64,000 bases of DNA from Cordilura impudica (lineage: Eukaryota > Arthropoda > Insecta > Diptera > Scathophagidae). The translations under genes and the position numbers were made by a program. The stretch covers positions 129,443,043-129,507,042 of the forward strand of contig OY821518.1 of the NCBI GenBank assembly GCA_963682025.1, read 5' to 3'. The notes beneath the pieces are model-generated. The model searched no databases, had not been told where the DNA came from, and saw nothing but the letters and a program-made list of their open reading frames with translations. Below are positions 47,190-58,134 of the stretch, piece after piece (the first letter of the stretch is position 1; each line of letters opens with the position of its first letter).

Positions 47190-48540
47190 TAAAAATGTTC
47201 AAAGTGATAGAAGTCAAAAAAGAATCAAATTTCTTTAGAAAAAAGTTAAAAATTATAAAAGACAGTGAAAGTGGAAAATCTATACATATCACACATATCG
47301 CAGCTAAAAGATGCGCCTTTCCTTATAGTGCCAATGATTGACTTAAATAATCAATATAGCTACAAAATTTTATATATCTCACCTGTACCTCTAAAGTGAG
47401 TCAACTCAAAATTTTTTTTTAATATTTACTATAAAATTTAAAAACAGTTATTTAATTGTAACGAATTGAGAATAATACATATGTATCAACAGTAGTTGTT
47501 TTTGCGATTTTCATTGATCATCAAAAATAACAATTTTTTTGCGTGCAACTCAAAATATGTCTTTTTAGTGGATTCTAAAGAAGCTACTCTTATAACAAAA
47601 AGAGGGTTATAACTGTATTTTTTTGGCGAAAGGCTAGAAAAATCGATGTAAGATAGATATGATAGATAGATAGATGGATAGATATGACCACTGTGTATCG
47701 TTTTCTTGCAAAAACTGATAATTGGAAAATTTTGAGTTGACTCACTTTAGAGGTACAGGTGCGATATATGAAATTTTGTAGCTAGTATTGATTATTTAAG
47801 TCAACCATTGGCACTATAAGGAAAGAGAAGGCGCATCTTTTAGCTGCAACAGGTGCACTAAAATCCCTAAAACTCCATACGCAGTTAAAATGCAAGGATC
47901 TGGAATTTCATAAAAAGTTTTATGGAGGCGGCTTTTTTGCCAGTGATAGCGAAAAGCTATTATCTTCTAAAGAACTTGTAGCTCTATTTATCAATAAATT
48001 AGCTGCTGTTATTAAGGAACGCGGACTTACTCATGAAGTAGTTTTTAATGCAGATGAATTCGGACTTTATTAGAAAATGTTGCCGGACAAAACGTATGTA
48101 CATCAGGGCGAAAATTCAGCACCTGGTAGGAAATTCTCAAAGGAGAGAATAATATTTTTAATTTGTTTGAATGCTGAGGAAACAAAGAAGATTAAAACTC
48201 TTGTGATTGGAAAAGCCCAAAATCCAAGATGTTTTCGTAAAAATGTTTTTTTTTTATCGATAATGCTTCAAGGCATCCTTCTGCACAAGAATTGGTGCAG
48301 GTAACTAAATACTGAAAATAATGGTTTAAGTATATGCCGCCAGCTATTGAAAATTACGGCTTTATCTGAAAATTTTGAAACATCTCTCAAAAAGACAAAT
48401 TTGTTTGAAGTAATGCCTTTGTTGCAATGTCATTGGAAACACTCTTTGTTAATTTGGAAAAATGTTTAAGTGACAGCGGTTTTGATGGTGAATATGATCT
48501 TCCCCTTTCAGCCTTTTGAGATGGCGAAGAACTGCGTCAC
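47190..48540 (+). pseudogene. pogo/Tigger-type transposase remnant
   Basis: The N-terminal helix-turn-helix KLKIIKDSESGKSIHITHIA lies near 47.24 kb. After an inverted-repeat block the frame resumes: LAAVIKERGLTHEVVFNADE (first Asp), FGLY, a TAG stop where Trp is expected, KMLPDKTYVHQGENSAPGRK, FSKERIIFLICLNA and KTLVIGKAQNPRCF. A shifted frame then has FIDNASRHPSAQELVQ (second Asp). Tail fragments reach about 48.54 kb. This is the jerky/Tigger pattern. Dead through the stop, a shift and the insertion. Confidence 0.7.
47302..47860. repeat. Inverted repeat (arms about 120 bp) inside the pogo remnant
   Basis: The left arm, 47302-47420, starts GCAGCTAAAAGATGCGCC and ends AAGTGAGTCAACTCAAAA. The right arm, about 47730-47850, is its inverse with a few differences (a 6-bp AGAAGG-type insertion, small substitutions). 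The spacer of about 310 bp contains GATAGATAGATAGATGG. It is either a foldback/MITE insertion or an inverted duplication. No target duplication is visible. Confidence 0.8.
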
Positions 48541-48829
48541 CTTTTTTTTGTTTTAAATAAAAAAAATAATTTAAATTAAATTATCTGCATGTGTTTTATT
48601 TTGTATAAAAGGAGGAAAAAATTGTAGTCCATTCATTTGAATTTTCCAACATTACGAAAAGGCCTGACATTATATAATTCGTATTATTGGACGTCCACTG
48701 TATTCTGAATTAAGAGCAACCTTACCTTATACATCAATCGAAAGGTCTCCAAGTGTTGTGTTCCTAAAATGCAAAACAAATTAGAAAATACACTTTTCGA
48801 AAAGAAAACGGCATGAGTTGTTAAAAGAA

Positions 48830-49590
48830 ATAAATACCCTATACCATGGTTTAGAGACCTTATCTCTTCGGTCCAACGAATTAGATATTGAAAATGAGCA
48901 GAAACCAAATTTGAGTGACATTATTATTAATTTTTTTGGCTGCAGATGTGAAAAAGTTCATATCGGCTGCTATATTTATATGGGTACTTGGTCGAAAAAT
49001 GGACCGATCCTGACCATATTTGACAAAGTCACTTACATTTTGAAAAAATATATACAAACCAAATTTGAGAAAAATCTGTTCAATATTTTTGTTTTTTTTT
49101 TTATAGATTTAAGTGAAGATCGGGAAACAACTCTATATGGGGCCTATGACGAAGGTTTTTCCTATAGGGATTATTTTTGGACTACTGATTAGTGGATATA
49201 ATAAATACATACAAACCCAATTGGACTGAGATTTATATAATAATTTGGATCTTATGGCAATTTATGTCGATTCATAGGGGTCATTTGTATGGGGACTAGG
49301 TCGCAACATGGACCGATTCGCACCAATTTCAATAGCGTTCATCCTATGGCCGATAAAAGATTAAATATCAAATTTCATCAAAATATATTCATATTTGCGA
49401 CCTGCAGTTTGATTACAAGCTTTACATGGACACACAGACGGACGGACATCACTAAAACGACTCAGTAAGTGATTCTGAGTCGATCGGTATAATAAAAGAT
49501 GGGTCTAGGTCAAATATTTTTGGTAGTTACAAACAGCAGCACAAAGTCATTATACCCAAACCACATAGTGCTATAGGGTATAAAAACAGA
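48830..49590 (+). repeat. Dispersed repeat family A, copy A10
   Basis: Nearly full length from CCCTATACCATGGTTTAGAG to the terminal ATAGTGCTATAGGGTATAA. One frame (48818-49192) stays open for 124 codons across the 5' half. Because copies of different age share it, this may reflect ancestry rather than coding. Confidence 0.85.
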
Positions 49591-49599
49591 ATATAGACG

Positions 49600-50035
49600 G
49601 GAGCAAATAAACATTAGCTAACATAATGACACTTTTTGAGACGATTTAGCGATGTTCGTCCGTCTGTCTTTTAATAGAACTACAGGCTGCAAATATTATA
49701 ACATTGCAAATTGCATTCCCAATTCACAACGTACATAATTAGTAAGACAACATAACATAACAACAACATAATAAAACGACCACTCATACTGACGACACCA
49801 CCCACACCAGCTTTGAAGTATACATACTGTGAACGTCAAAAGAAATTTTACGTTTTCAACTTTACTTTACTAATTTGCTTTATTATTGATTTCATCATTT
49901 TTTGTTTTAAAAAATAATATGTTTTCTATTATCTCAACAAACACAAAAAATACTTCATATTTATAGCGACAAAATTAACTGTACAGTAACAATAATAAAA
50001 GAATTTTAAAGAATTTAGTATTCTGGTAACATCAG
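49600..50035. other. Unassigned AT-rich DNA
   Basis: A short TTTAGCGATGTTCGTCCGTC at about 49645 is another family A fragment. The rest is unrecognised. Confidence 0.45.
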
Positions 50036-50039
50036 CAGA

Positions 50040-50205
50040 GATTTTTTTCCATTCCTCCATTATCGTTGATTATTTGCCAGTCCAGATGCTCCCACAAGTG
50101 TTCAATGGGGTTGAGGTTGGGTATTTGAGTGGGATGATCCAGCTGTTTGGGAGTATGATAAAGCAGTCATTCCTTTAAAATTTTTGCGGTGTCTTGTTGA
50201 AGGAC
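50040..50205 (-). pseudogene. Tc1-like transposase fragment (third catalytic motif)
   Basis: The minus strand reads PTQIPNLNPIEHLWEHLDWQ, the Tc1 (S)PDLNPIEHLW(E) block that contains the catalytic Glu, preceded by HTPKQLDH. About 55 codons are recognisable with no stop. Both sides are truncated. Confidence 0.7.
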
Positions 50206-50214
50206 TCAATTTTT

Positions 50215-50660
50215 TTTTAATTTTGTATTTTTATTAAATTTTATTCCGTTTTATTTTCTGCCAAAAATATGGGCGTTTTATTTACACTTTTTTCAAAAAA
50301 CGTATTTTTTTATTCATTCTAAATAAAATCCAACCATGTTTTCTGCAATCATGTAAAGGTCTAAAAGTGTTATTCTCGTAAATAACACATAATTGGGATA
50401 ATCGCCTTCTCTCAAGTCGTAGGTTGAGAATATTGCAAAATAGTGGAACAATTGGTTAACATTCTTACCCTATGACCTTTAAGATGGCAATCGCCCCAAT
50501 TTTTTGCCATTTACAAGAGTAACACCTTTAGGCCTTTACACAAATGCATAAAACTTGGTGGCATTTTATTTAGAATGTAAAAAAAAATACACTTTTTGAA
50601 AAGAAGTGTAAATAAAATGCGCATTTTTTGTCAGAAAAGAAAACGGAATTAGTTTTAACA
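50215..50660. repeat. Large imperfect palindrome, about 200-bp arms
   Basis: The left arm from about 50236 (TTATTCCGTTTTATTTTCTG, GCGTTTTATTTACACTTTTT, GTAAAGGTCTAAAAGTGTTA) is the inverse of the right arm running back from about 50650 (CTAATTCCGTTTTCTTTTCT, GCATTTTATTTACACTTCTT, GTAAAGGCCTAAAGGTGTTA). The arms approach each other to within a few tens of bases near 50445. It could be a foldback/MITE element or a source of a long hairpin RNA. No target duplication was found. Confidence 0.8.
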
Positions 50661-50759
50661 AAATATTACGAGTATATTTTTGCATCAGCACCAAATAAAA
50701 CTTTGTAGACGGCAGTAGGCAACATAAGATATTTATATTTAATATAAAAATTTTGGTTT

Positions 50760-51430
50760 TAATTTGTGTGAGGCCATCTTTTATTAATATGGATAGTCAC
50801 ACCGAAAATGGTCAGTATCGGATAAGTAGGCGTGGTACCTCCCATACAAAATTAATTTTTAATATCATATATTGAGTACTGTTTTATGGAGAGCTTTGCA
50901 ACTTTGTATGAGGGCATCTATTATTGCTGTGAGTTGCTGTAAGTAGCCGTTGTAAAAATTAGCGTTATCGGAACAGTGGGCGTGGCAACTACAAAAAAAA
51001 ATAATCACTCAATATCAGACTCAATATCATGACAGGGAGAGCTTTGATACTTTCTGTGACGTCATTTGTTATTAGTGTAAGTACACCTGACGAAAATAGG
51101 TTGGATAGGATAAGTGGGCGGGGTACATCCCCTACAAAGTATATTATGTACATATACCGAGTATAACGATAGGGAGAGCTTTGCAAATTTGTGTGAGTTC
51201 ATCTGTTATTTCTGTGATTAGCCCTGGCGAAAATGGGCGGGGTTGGACAAGTGGGCATGTCACCTACCGTATGAAATAAATTTTCAAAATAATAAAAGTA
51301 TCTTAAATAATATGAACGGGAAAGTGAAGATAATTGAGTTCATGGGTTATTAGTGTGAGTTATTAGTGTGAGTGTGGGCGGAATCGGATAAATGGGTGGG
51401 GTTACTTCCATAAAAGTAATTATTGAACTT
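50760..51430 (+). repeat. Tandem array of family D, about five 140-bp units
   Basis: Units begin near 50767, 50906, 51054, 51192 and 51332 with GTGTGAGxxCATCTxTTATT. Each contains a GGGCGxGG core with CACCTCCCATACAAA-like text and GGAGAGCTTTG. Same unit and orientation as 825-1400. Confidence 0.85.
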
Positions 51431-51434
51431 TAAT

Positions 51435-51690
51435 ATATTGGATCGTTTTGAAGGAAAATGTTTAAAAGAAATGGCAATTTCAGCAGCATAACAAAAATTA
51501 AAATTTCCGCAATTTTCATTCAAGTTAATTGTAGTTAATTGTAATAGTATAAGGTAAAGAAGTGAATTTATCAAAAGACTTTTAGTTTACTTCATTTACC
51601 AGGTCTTCCACCACATAATTTAATAGCAAAGTTGGATCTTAAAATAATATAGTTAAATTTAAGCTTACATAAGAGCATTAATTTAAAAAA
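51435..51690. other. Unassigned AT-rich DNA
   Basis: No recognisable content. The Helitron 5' end may lie at or just after its right edge. Confidence 0.4.
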
Positions 51691-52836
51691 ATTGGTCTAT
51701 TATTGAATAACTATTTCTTTAAAAATATATATTCTTTTTGACTTTCGCATAATTTTATCATTTTTATTACGATGCCAAGAGGAGTTCATGGTAACATTGG
51801 CTGGCATTCTCAAGATGCAGCGCAGCACAGAAATGTCGCAACACATCGAACAGAAGAGGAACGTGCTATTGGAAGGGAATCAGTTCGACCAGAATGGTTG
51901 GAAATCGTGCGCGACAGTGAGAAGATATCAACGAAACACACAATGAGCCACAATGATTGAGAAGAAGAGAAGTTCGTGCTCGGCAAAAAGATGAAGCCAG
52001 ATCACAATGTGCGCTTTTTGAACGACAACGTAGGCTACAACAAATTATTCAGGCGAACATTGAGCATGCATCCTTTCGATATGAGCCCAACATTCAATAC
52101 AGTTCGCACACATCGGTTCAATTCGGCCAGGCGTCTGTTGTTTGTGAGCATTGCAATGCAGTTAAATTTGAGAAAGAATCGATTGAATTGTGTTGCGTGG
52201 GCGGAAAGGTGAAATTGCCAAATTGCTTCCACCAATAGAGCCATTATGCACGCTGCTTTACGGTGAATCTCCTAATTCGAATTAAAGTTGGATCTGTTGT
52301 CCTTATGCCCCGACACTATGCAATGGAACCCGACTGATTGTGACGAAATTAACGAGTAATGTGATAGTGGCAAGGATTTTGCATTTGCGATGACAATAAA
52401 CAAGTCACAAGTACAGTTGCTAGAAGTGTGCGGCATAAATCTGAAAATGTCATGCTTTTCAAACGGCCAGCTATATGTTACGTCTTCCCGAGTTGGGAAA
52501 CCATCCTCACTATTCATTTACGTTCCAGAGCAGAAAACAAAAAATGTTGTATATCGTGCAGCATTAAATTGATTACAATCATCGTTTTATTCTTTTTTTT
52601 TTATTAATACTTGATTTTATGCTATTTTCTCCAAATGTTGGACCGGACGAAGACCATCAAGTCAGCTATCCGTATAATTATAAGATATTGAATTCAACTG
52701 AATTCGAAAAGTGTTGTATTCCAATTATATTATTGCGTCATCTGTTAACGGTCGATAATTTTCGATAAAAAAAAATTCGAATTATTTCAATCAAAAAATC
52801 TCATTTGGACAAAGCGAAGTTTGCCGGGTCAGCTAG
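51690..52836 (+). mobile_element. Internally deleted Helitron
   Basis: The 3' end GTTTGCCGGGTCAGCTAG finishes with CTAG at 52833-52836 followed by T, the Helitron end. The interior carries the first and last parts of a Helitron replicase/helicase gene joined by a large deletion. The 5' boundary (TC start) was not fixed and the left coordinate is approximate. Confidence 0.65.
51772..52572 (+). pseudogene. Helitron Rep/helicase, N- and C-termini joined, broken
   Basis: The ATG at 51772 opens a 62-codon Arg/Gln/Glu-rich region (MPRGVHGNIGWHSQDAAQHR). Reading shifts at about 51957 into frame with RQKDEARSQCALFERQRRLQ and then VVCEHCNAVKFEKESIELCC, the conserved Helitron N-terminal zinc motif, and GGKVKLP. 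About 150 bp further comes the C-terminal helicase segment MTINKSQ (motif VI region), CFSNGQLYVTSSRVGKPSSL and KTKNVVYRAALN. The HUH nuclease and helicase motifs I-V are missing, so it is not functional. Confidence 0.75.
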
Positions 52837-52879
52837 TGTATATATAAAAATAAGTTTTTAAGCTTTCAAGATATTACAT

Positions 52880-53130
52880 ATTGACTTGACTGAAGATATT
52901 ACATATTGATGAGCAAATTCTGAATTTCTCTAAATTGTAACTGTTTACCCAGACTGCATCGTGTTTATTTTGATAATTTTTAGCAAAATCGTCGCTTTTT
53001 ATTGATTTGCCATACTTACGTAGCTCGTCCATGCAGTTCATTTGCATGTAGTGCTCTACGTACTGTGCTGGCGCTAACATTGACACTTGAGAATTCTGAA
53101 ATGGGCACTTTCAGTTGAATTTTTTTTTCA
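52880..53130 (-). pseudogene. Tc1-like transposase N-terminal fragment
   Basis: A minus-strand frame reads SVNVSASTVRRALHANELHG, matching the second helix-turn-helix of Tc1-type transposases (VSxSTVRRxLxxxGLxG). After a frame change come charged residues with a weak match up to the DESKF region. Truncated and shifted. Confidence 0.6.
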
Positions 53131-53134
53131 TTTT

Positions 53135-54115
53135 CCGTGCAATCGATCGTATTTCAGTCTCATGATTTTATGAATTCGAAACCTTTTTATACTTATCAAT
53201 TATGTATTTCCGTTCCTTTCTTTAATCATATTTTCATATGAAAATATTCTTTCCATATTCGCTGATGAGTGTAGAATTCATAATACTTAATCCTCGTACA
53301 TGTCATGAAAGCTCTGAAAACACCAACTCCTTCAATTTATTTTTCATTGCTGACACGTTGGCCCAAGAAATTGAAATACTTTCATCTTTAAAAATTTGTA
53401 ATGCATCTATAGTACATCGGGTACTGATTATTAATAATATCGTATTTTTCCGTAGAAAATTAAAAATTTCATTGTCAAAGTTAACTTTATTTCCTATAGT
53501 TTCGCAAAAGGTACATAGAATTAGTTAGCATGTTTTTTTAATCCATAACTGTACCGCTTTCAATATTATTTGCAGATATATAAATATCTACTCCTGTTCC
53601 ACAATACATATTGTTAAGAGGAAGCTTATTTTCATTGAGGTTTAATTAATAATACGAATTTATCTTAAAATTCTTTTTTTTTAATGCATGCCATTTGATG
53701 AAATAAAAAATTTTAAAAGTTTATGCATTCACAATTTTCAATATATGCTGAAGAAAGAGGAAAGAATTCTATAAAGTGGATGAGAAAGATCTAGATAGAA
53801 TAAAATGTAATCTTGTACTTGTAAAATCAGCTTCAAAATCATTCAATGTGAAATAATAATTGACTGGCTCCGACTGTTCCACCTTGTTACTGAAAATTTT
53901 AAAATAATATTAGTATCCGGTCTAAAATATGCTTGAAATGAGAGAAAGTCGTCTCTTCTACTATAACTATTACAAAAGTGGTTACCGTGTTATATCAATT
54001 AAAAACAATAAATTGGGAAAATTTATGTTTGAATTGTACCAAAATAAGTACAATTGTACCAACTTTATCATCCCTGATATATATAATCAAAACCCCAAGA
54101 AAGGTTAAAACAACT
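53135..54115. other. Unassigned AT-rich DNA
   Basis: A 96-codon frame at 53238-53528 shows no family signature. I leave it unannotated. Confidence 0.45.
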
Positions 54116-54119
54116 GTCT

Positions 54120-54600
54120 TCTCATAACTTAAGGTTCAATAGTCCTTGAGTAAAACGCTGGACACGACTATCTCAGCCGAAGACAAAACACTCGTTAAAA
54201 TATTTTGATGACATTGTGTATATAGGCTTTCTTCGGCCATAGGAAGAACGCTATTGAAATTGGTGATAATTGTTGTATGTTCAGAACTAGCCCCTATACA
54301 AATAATCCCTATCAAACAGACTAAAATTATTCGTAAGATCAATATATAGTACTCATATAAAGATGACTCCCGGTTTTCACTTAAATCTGTCAAAAAAAAA
54401 CAATAATATTGTATGGTTTTTTAAAATTTCGTTCGTATGTAAATGTTTTTGTTAAAAGTGACTTTACCAAGTATGGTCATGATCCATTAATTTTTCACCT
54501 AGTCCTCACATAAAAATAGCATCCGAATGAACTTTTTAGTATCTGCAAGACACAAAGTAATAACAATGCCACTAAGTTTATTGGGAAAATAAATTATGTA
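54120..54600 (-). repeat. Dispersed repeat family A, copy A11 (diverged)
   Basis: Minus-strand blocks TTCGGCCATAGGAAGAACGC, CTATTGAAATTGGTG, ACTTAAATCTGTCAAAAAA and TTTACCAAGTATGGTCATGA are diagnostic. The TCCGTCCG tract and hairpin end are missing. Confidence 0.7.
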
Positions 54601-54789
54601 TATGAAAGAATTTGTATATATAAGATTATTATCAATCAATGATACTGGGAATTAAAAGTTTCAGTATATCTATATCTGGTGATTATATCAAATCAAACTG
54701 TTGCAAGACATGAAATTCATGAATTAAAAAAATATTCAGCCCTTGTTGATCAGTCACTCAGTCAGTAGTAAAGTCTCACAATAAGAAAT

Positions 54790-54995
54790 ACGTGTAACTG
54801 AATATTATGGTTTCCGTGAGTATGGTCACATTTTAGCAAATTGTCCTAATAATCCAAATAGTGGAAGTAATAGTAAAAATAAAACCATGTCATCTACCTA
54901 AGCTATAATTCGAAGCCAACGTCCCATATATGTATGTAACAATGAAGCATTACTTGACGATATAAAGAATAATTCGGAATTTAATTGGGAAAGAA
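54790..54995 (+). pseudogene. Possible retrotransposon Gag zinc-knuckle relic
   Basis: One frame reads YYGFREYGHILANCPNNPNS, which resembles a CCHC knuckle (C-x2-C-x4-H-x4-C) with the first two Cys replaced. A Ser/Asn-rich stretch, a stop, then more polar sequence follow. No protease or reverse transcriptase lies nearby, so this is a weak call. Confidence 0.3.
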
Positions 54996-55034
54996 AATCT
55001 AAGAGTGATACTGATAAGAAAGTGTCAAATGATA

Positions 55035-55190
55035 AAAACTTTTGATGTGTTAACATCTATACGCGCAGGGGGGTAAATTTCTATTTCACAATACAATCAC
55101 AAAAACAGCGTAACATGTGAGACGTAAGACAAAATCGGTGTGACTTATGTTTGAAAAAATTATGATATGTAATAACCTGTTTGAAAATTA
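55035..55190 (+). repeat. SINE-like short repeat, copy 2
   Basis: It matches 5605-5775 with only a few differences and one short deletion (TTGTATTGG missing). It starts GATGTGTTAACATCTATACG and runs into an A-rich tail at the same place as copy 1. Confidence 0.55.
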
Positions 55191-55305
55191 AAAATAAAAA
55201 ATTTAAAATAAAAAATTAAAAATGAAAAACGAAAAATGAAAAATAAAAAATTAAAAATAAGAAATAAAAATAAAAATGAAAATGAAAAATAAAAAAACGG
55301 ATCCA
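55185..55305 (+). repeat. AAAAATTAAAAATG-type simple repeat
   Basis: A short A-rich array forming the tail of the SINE-like repeat. It resembles a small version of the 1.27-kb array at 6206-7480. Confidence 0.85.
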
Positions 55306-55489
55306 AAAATAACACCGAAACGTGTTATCCCTTATCCGGAAATAAAAGAAAAAAGTTTTTTTTAAGTTTTATTTTCTATTGGTGTAATACTTACTTCGTG
55401 GAATGAACATAGGAAACACTTATTAGAAAAAAATTGATATTTACTGTAAGTCGTAGCGAAGCACGACAGGATACACCATAATTATACCC

Positions 55490-56275
55490 ACATAGTGGTA
55501 TAGGGTATATATACCACTTTGTGCTGCTGTTTGTAACAACCAAAAATATTTGACCTATACCCATCTTTAATTATACCGATCGAATCAGAATCACTATCTG
55601 ATTCGATTTAACGATGTCCGTCCGTCCGTCCGTCGGTCTGTGTGTCCATGTAAAGCTTGTAATCAAACTGCAGGTCGCAAATATGAATATATTTTGACGA
55701 ATTTTGGTATTTGCTCTTTTATCGGCCATGGGATGAACGCTACTGAAATTGGTGAGAATCGGTCCATGTTCAGACCTAGCCCCCATACAAATGACCTCTA
55801 TGAAATCAACATATATTGCCATAAGATCCAAATTATCATACATATCTTAGTCAAATTGGGTTTGTATGTATATATTACATCCATTAATCAGTAGTCCAAA
55901 AATGATCCCTATTGGACAACTCTTAGTCATAGGCCCCATATAGAGCTGCTTCCCGATCTTCACTTAAATCTATCAAAAAACAAAAATATTGCTGATTCTT
56001 CTCAAATTTTGTTTGTATATATTTTTGCAAAATACAAGAGACTTTACCAAACATGGTCAGGATCGGTCCATTTTTGGGCCTAGTCCCCATATAGATATAG
56101 CATCCGATATGAACTTTTTCATATCTGCAGTCGAAAAAATTAATAAAAATCCCACTCAAATTTGGTTTATGCTTATTTTCTATATCCAGTTAGTTGGGTC
56201 TAAGAGATAGGGTGTCTAAACTCATGGTATAGGGTATCGTATAGTCGGTCTAGATTTTCTAACTTGTTTTTTTTG
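55490..56275 (-). repeat. Dispersed repeat family A, copy A12 (full length)
   Basis: Minus strand from the hairpin CCACATAGTGGTATAGGG through TCCGTCCGTCCGTCGGTCTG to TCGTATAGTCGGTCTAGA at the 5' edge. Two frames (55571-55843, 55923-56159) parallel those in A1, A3 and A13. Confidence 0.88.
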
Positions 56276-56685
56276 CATGGGAGGTTCCACGTCCACCTAC
56301 CCAATCCAGCCCATTTTTGGTACGCCTATTTACAATAACAACCAATTGATGTGCAAAAAGTTTCAAGACTCTGACCATCATAGTACTCTAGATATATGTG
56401 ACCTTCTCCGAGAAAAGGGACCTAGTGTGTGAAAATTAAGTTTTGAGAAAAAAATGCATTTAAAGTTTCTACACCCTTTTAGGTACCAGAATCCACCGTT
56501 TTTGACACAACCCGTTTTTTGACACACTAGGTCCCTTTTCTCGGAGAAGGTCACATATAATGATATATATTTTCCATGTATAGGAGGTGCCACGCCCGCT
56601 GGTTTGATCCCGCCCATTTTTCACATTACTTCTCACACTCATCAGTTGTGAACTCACATCAAGTTTCAAGACTGTCGGGTTTATA

Positions 56686-57794
56686 AAGGGTCCGCCATCT
56701 AACGTTTTTTTTTTTTTTATCTAGTGCTTATTTCGTGAATGCTTACACTTAGCTCATGTCTGATTTGACAGATAATTAATTTTATCCTTCCGCTGAATGA
56801 ATATGGTTCTGTATACGCTTGAACAACGCTGAGAAATATTGCGACATTACTTTGAAAATCATGTTCATTATCTTGTGAAAAAAGTGAAAGAAACTGGCAT
56901 CCTCATCGATAAACCAAAGCGTGAAAAGCCAAAAACAGTGCGTACACCCGAGAATATTGCTGCTCTGGCAGAAAGTGTGCGTGAAGCGCCATCAACATCA
57001 ATTCACCGTCGTTCTCAAGAATTGAACATTTCGGAGGCATCATTGAGACAAATTTTGCATAAAGACCTTGGTATGATGCCATACAAAGTCCAATTGGTTC
57101 AGGAGTTGAAGCCAACTGACCATCCAATGCGTTTTCGCTTCGCTAAGTGGGCCTGCGATCGACTTACAGAAGATGCCGATTTTGCCAAAAAAAAATCATC
57201 TTTTCAGATGAAACTCATTTTGATCTTGGTGGGTATGTAAACAAGCAAAATTGTCGCATTTGGGGCACAGAAAACCCGCATTGAAAAGCCGATACACCCA
57301 AAACGAGTCACTGTTTGGCCGTTACAGTCAATGGCGATCGTTATCGGGCCATGTTGAAGGAACTTTTGTTCACAAAAATTGAAGAGGAGGATATTGGCAA
57401 CATTTGGTTTCAACAGGACGGCGCTACGTGCCACACAGCCGAAGCTACACTCGATGTTTTGCGCCCTGTTTTTGAAGATCACATTATCAGCCGCAAAGTT
57501 GATGTCGTTTGGACCTCGGAGCTGCGATGTGACACCGTTGGACTATTACTTGTGGGGTGCCCTCAAAGATAAGTGTTACGCCAACAAGCCAGAGACAATT
57601 GACGCTTTAAAGGACAATATTCGTGAAGCCATTGGTGAAATACAGCTGCACACAATCGATAATGTGCTTAAAAATTGGACCGATCGTGTAGGCTACTGCG
57701 GCCAGCCGAGGCAGCCATTTGAATGAAATTATTTTCCATTATTAACCGGAAGGATTGTTTTTTTTTTTTTTTTAAAGTTATTTGGCGGACCCTT
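56686..57794 (+). mobile_element. DD41D mariner, second family, 1109 bp, internally deleted
   Basis: Ends AAGGGTCCGCCATCTAACG (left) and AAGGGTCCGCCAAATAAC (right, reverse-complemented) with TA on both sides match the element at 41906-43204. It is about 190 bp shorter because of deletions in the 5' coding part and around 57.24-57.32 kb. Confidence 0.88.
56803..57726 (+). pseudogene. DD41D mariner transposase, deleted and frameshifted
   Basis: MVLYTLEQR is followed by TGA in place of Trp, then a deletion removes much of the first helix-turn-helix (jump to VHYLVKKVKETG). At 57187 a run of nine A shifts frame before FSDE. A second deletion removes the region around the WCGFW motif. The rest has FQQDGATCHTAEATLDVLRP and, in another frame, CDVTPLDYYLWG. 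It cannot encode an active enzyme. At the poly-A site where the 43-kb copy gained one A, this copy keeps the intact VKKVKE reading. Confidence 0.85.
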
Positions 57795-58134
57795 TAGTAC
57801 TCCAGATAATTTTTTTTGTATGGCAATTTCCACGCCCACCTACCCGATCCCACCCATTTTTGGTACGACTACTTACATTAACAACCAATTGATGTGCAGA
57901 AAGTTTCATAGTACTCTAGATATATGATGATATGTATTTACCATATATGGGAGGTGCCACGCCTACTTGTTTGCTCACGCCTACTTGTTTAGACCGATTT
58001 CTCACATTACTAACGTTTGTACTCCTACAAATTTTCAGGACTCTTGCTATCATAGAGCTCCAGATATATGATGCTAAAGTTTTTTTAAATGGGATGTGCC
58101 ACGCCCACTTCATATATTAAAAAAATATTGCCTA

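Larger units (their letters stand above)
56278..58128 (-). repeat. Tandem array of family D, split by a mariner
   Basis: Minus-strand family D units (GGAGGTGCCACGCCC, AGTTTCAAGACTCT, TAGTACTCTAGATATATG) occupy 56278-56685 and 57795-58128. The mariner copy at 56686-57794 sits between them with TA on each side. Joining the flanks restores a family D unit. Confidence 0.8.

Noticed and set aside
53238..53528. 96-codon plus-strand frame
   Set aside because: No domain pattern, no related copy in the window, and length is expected by chance in AT-rich DNA with alternative starts.
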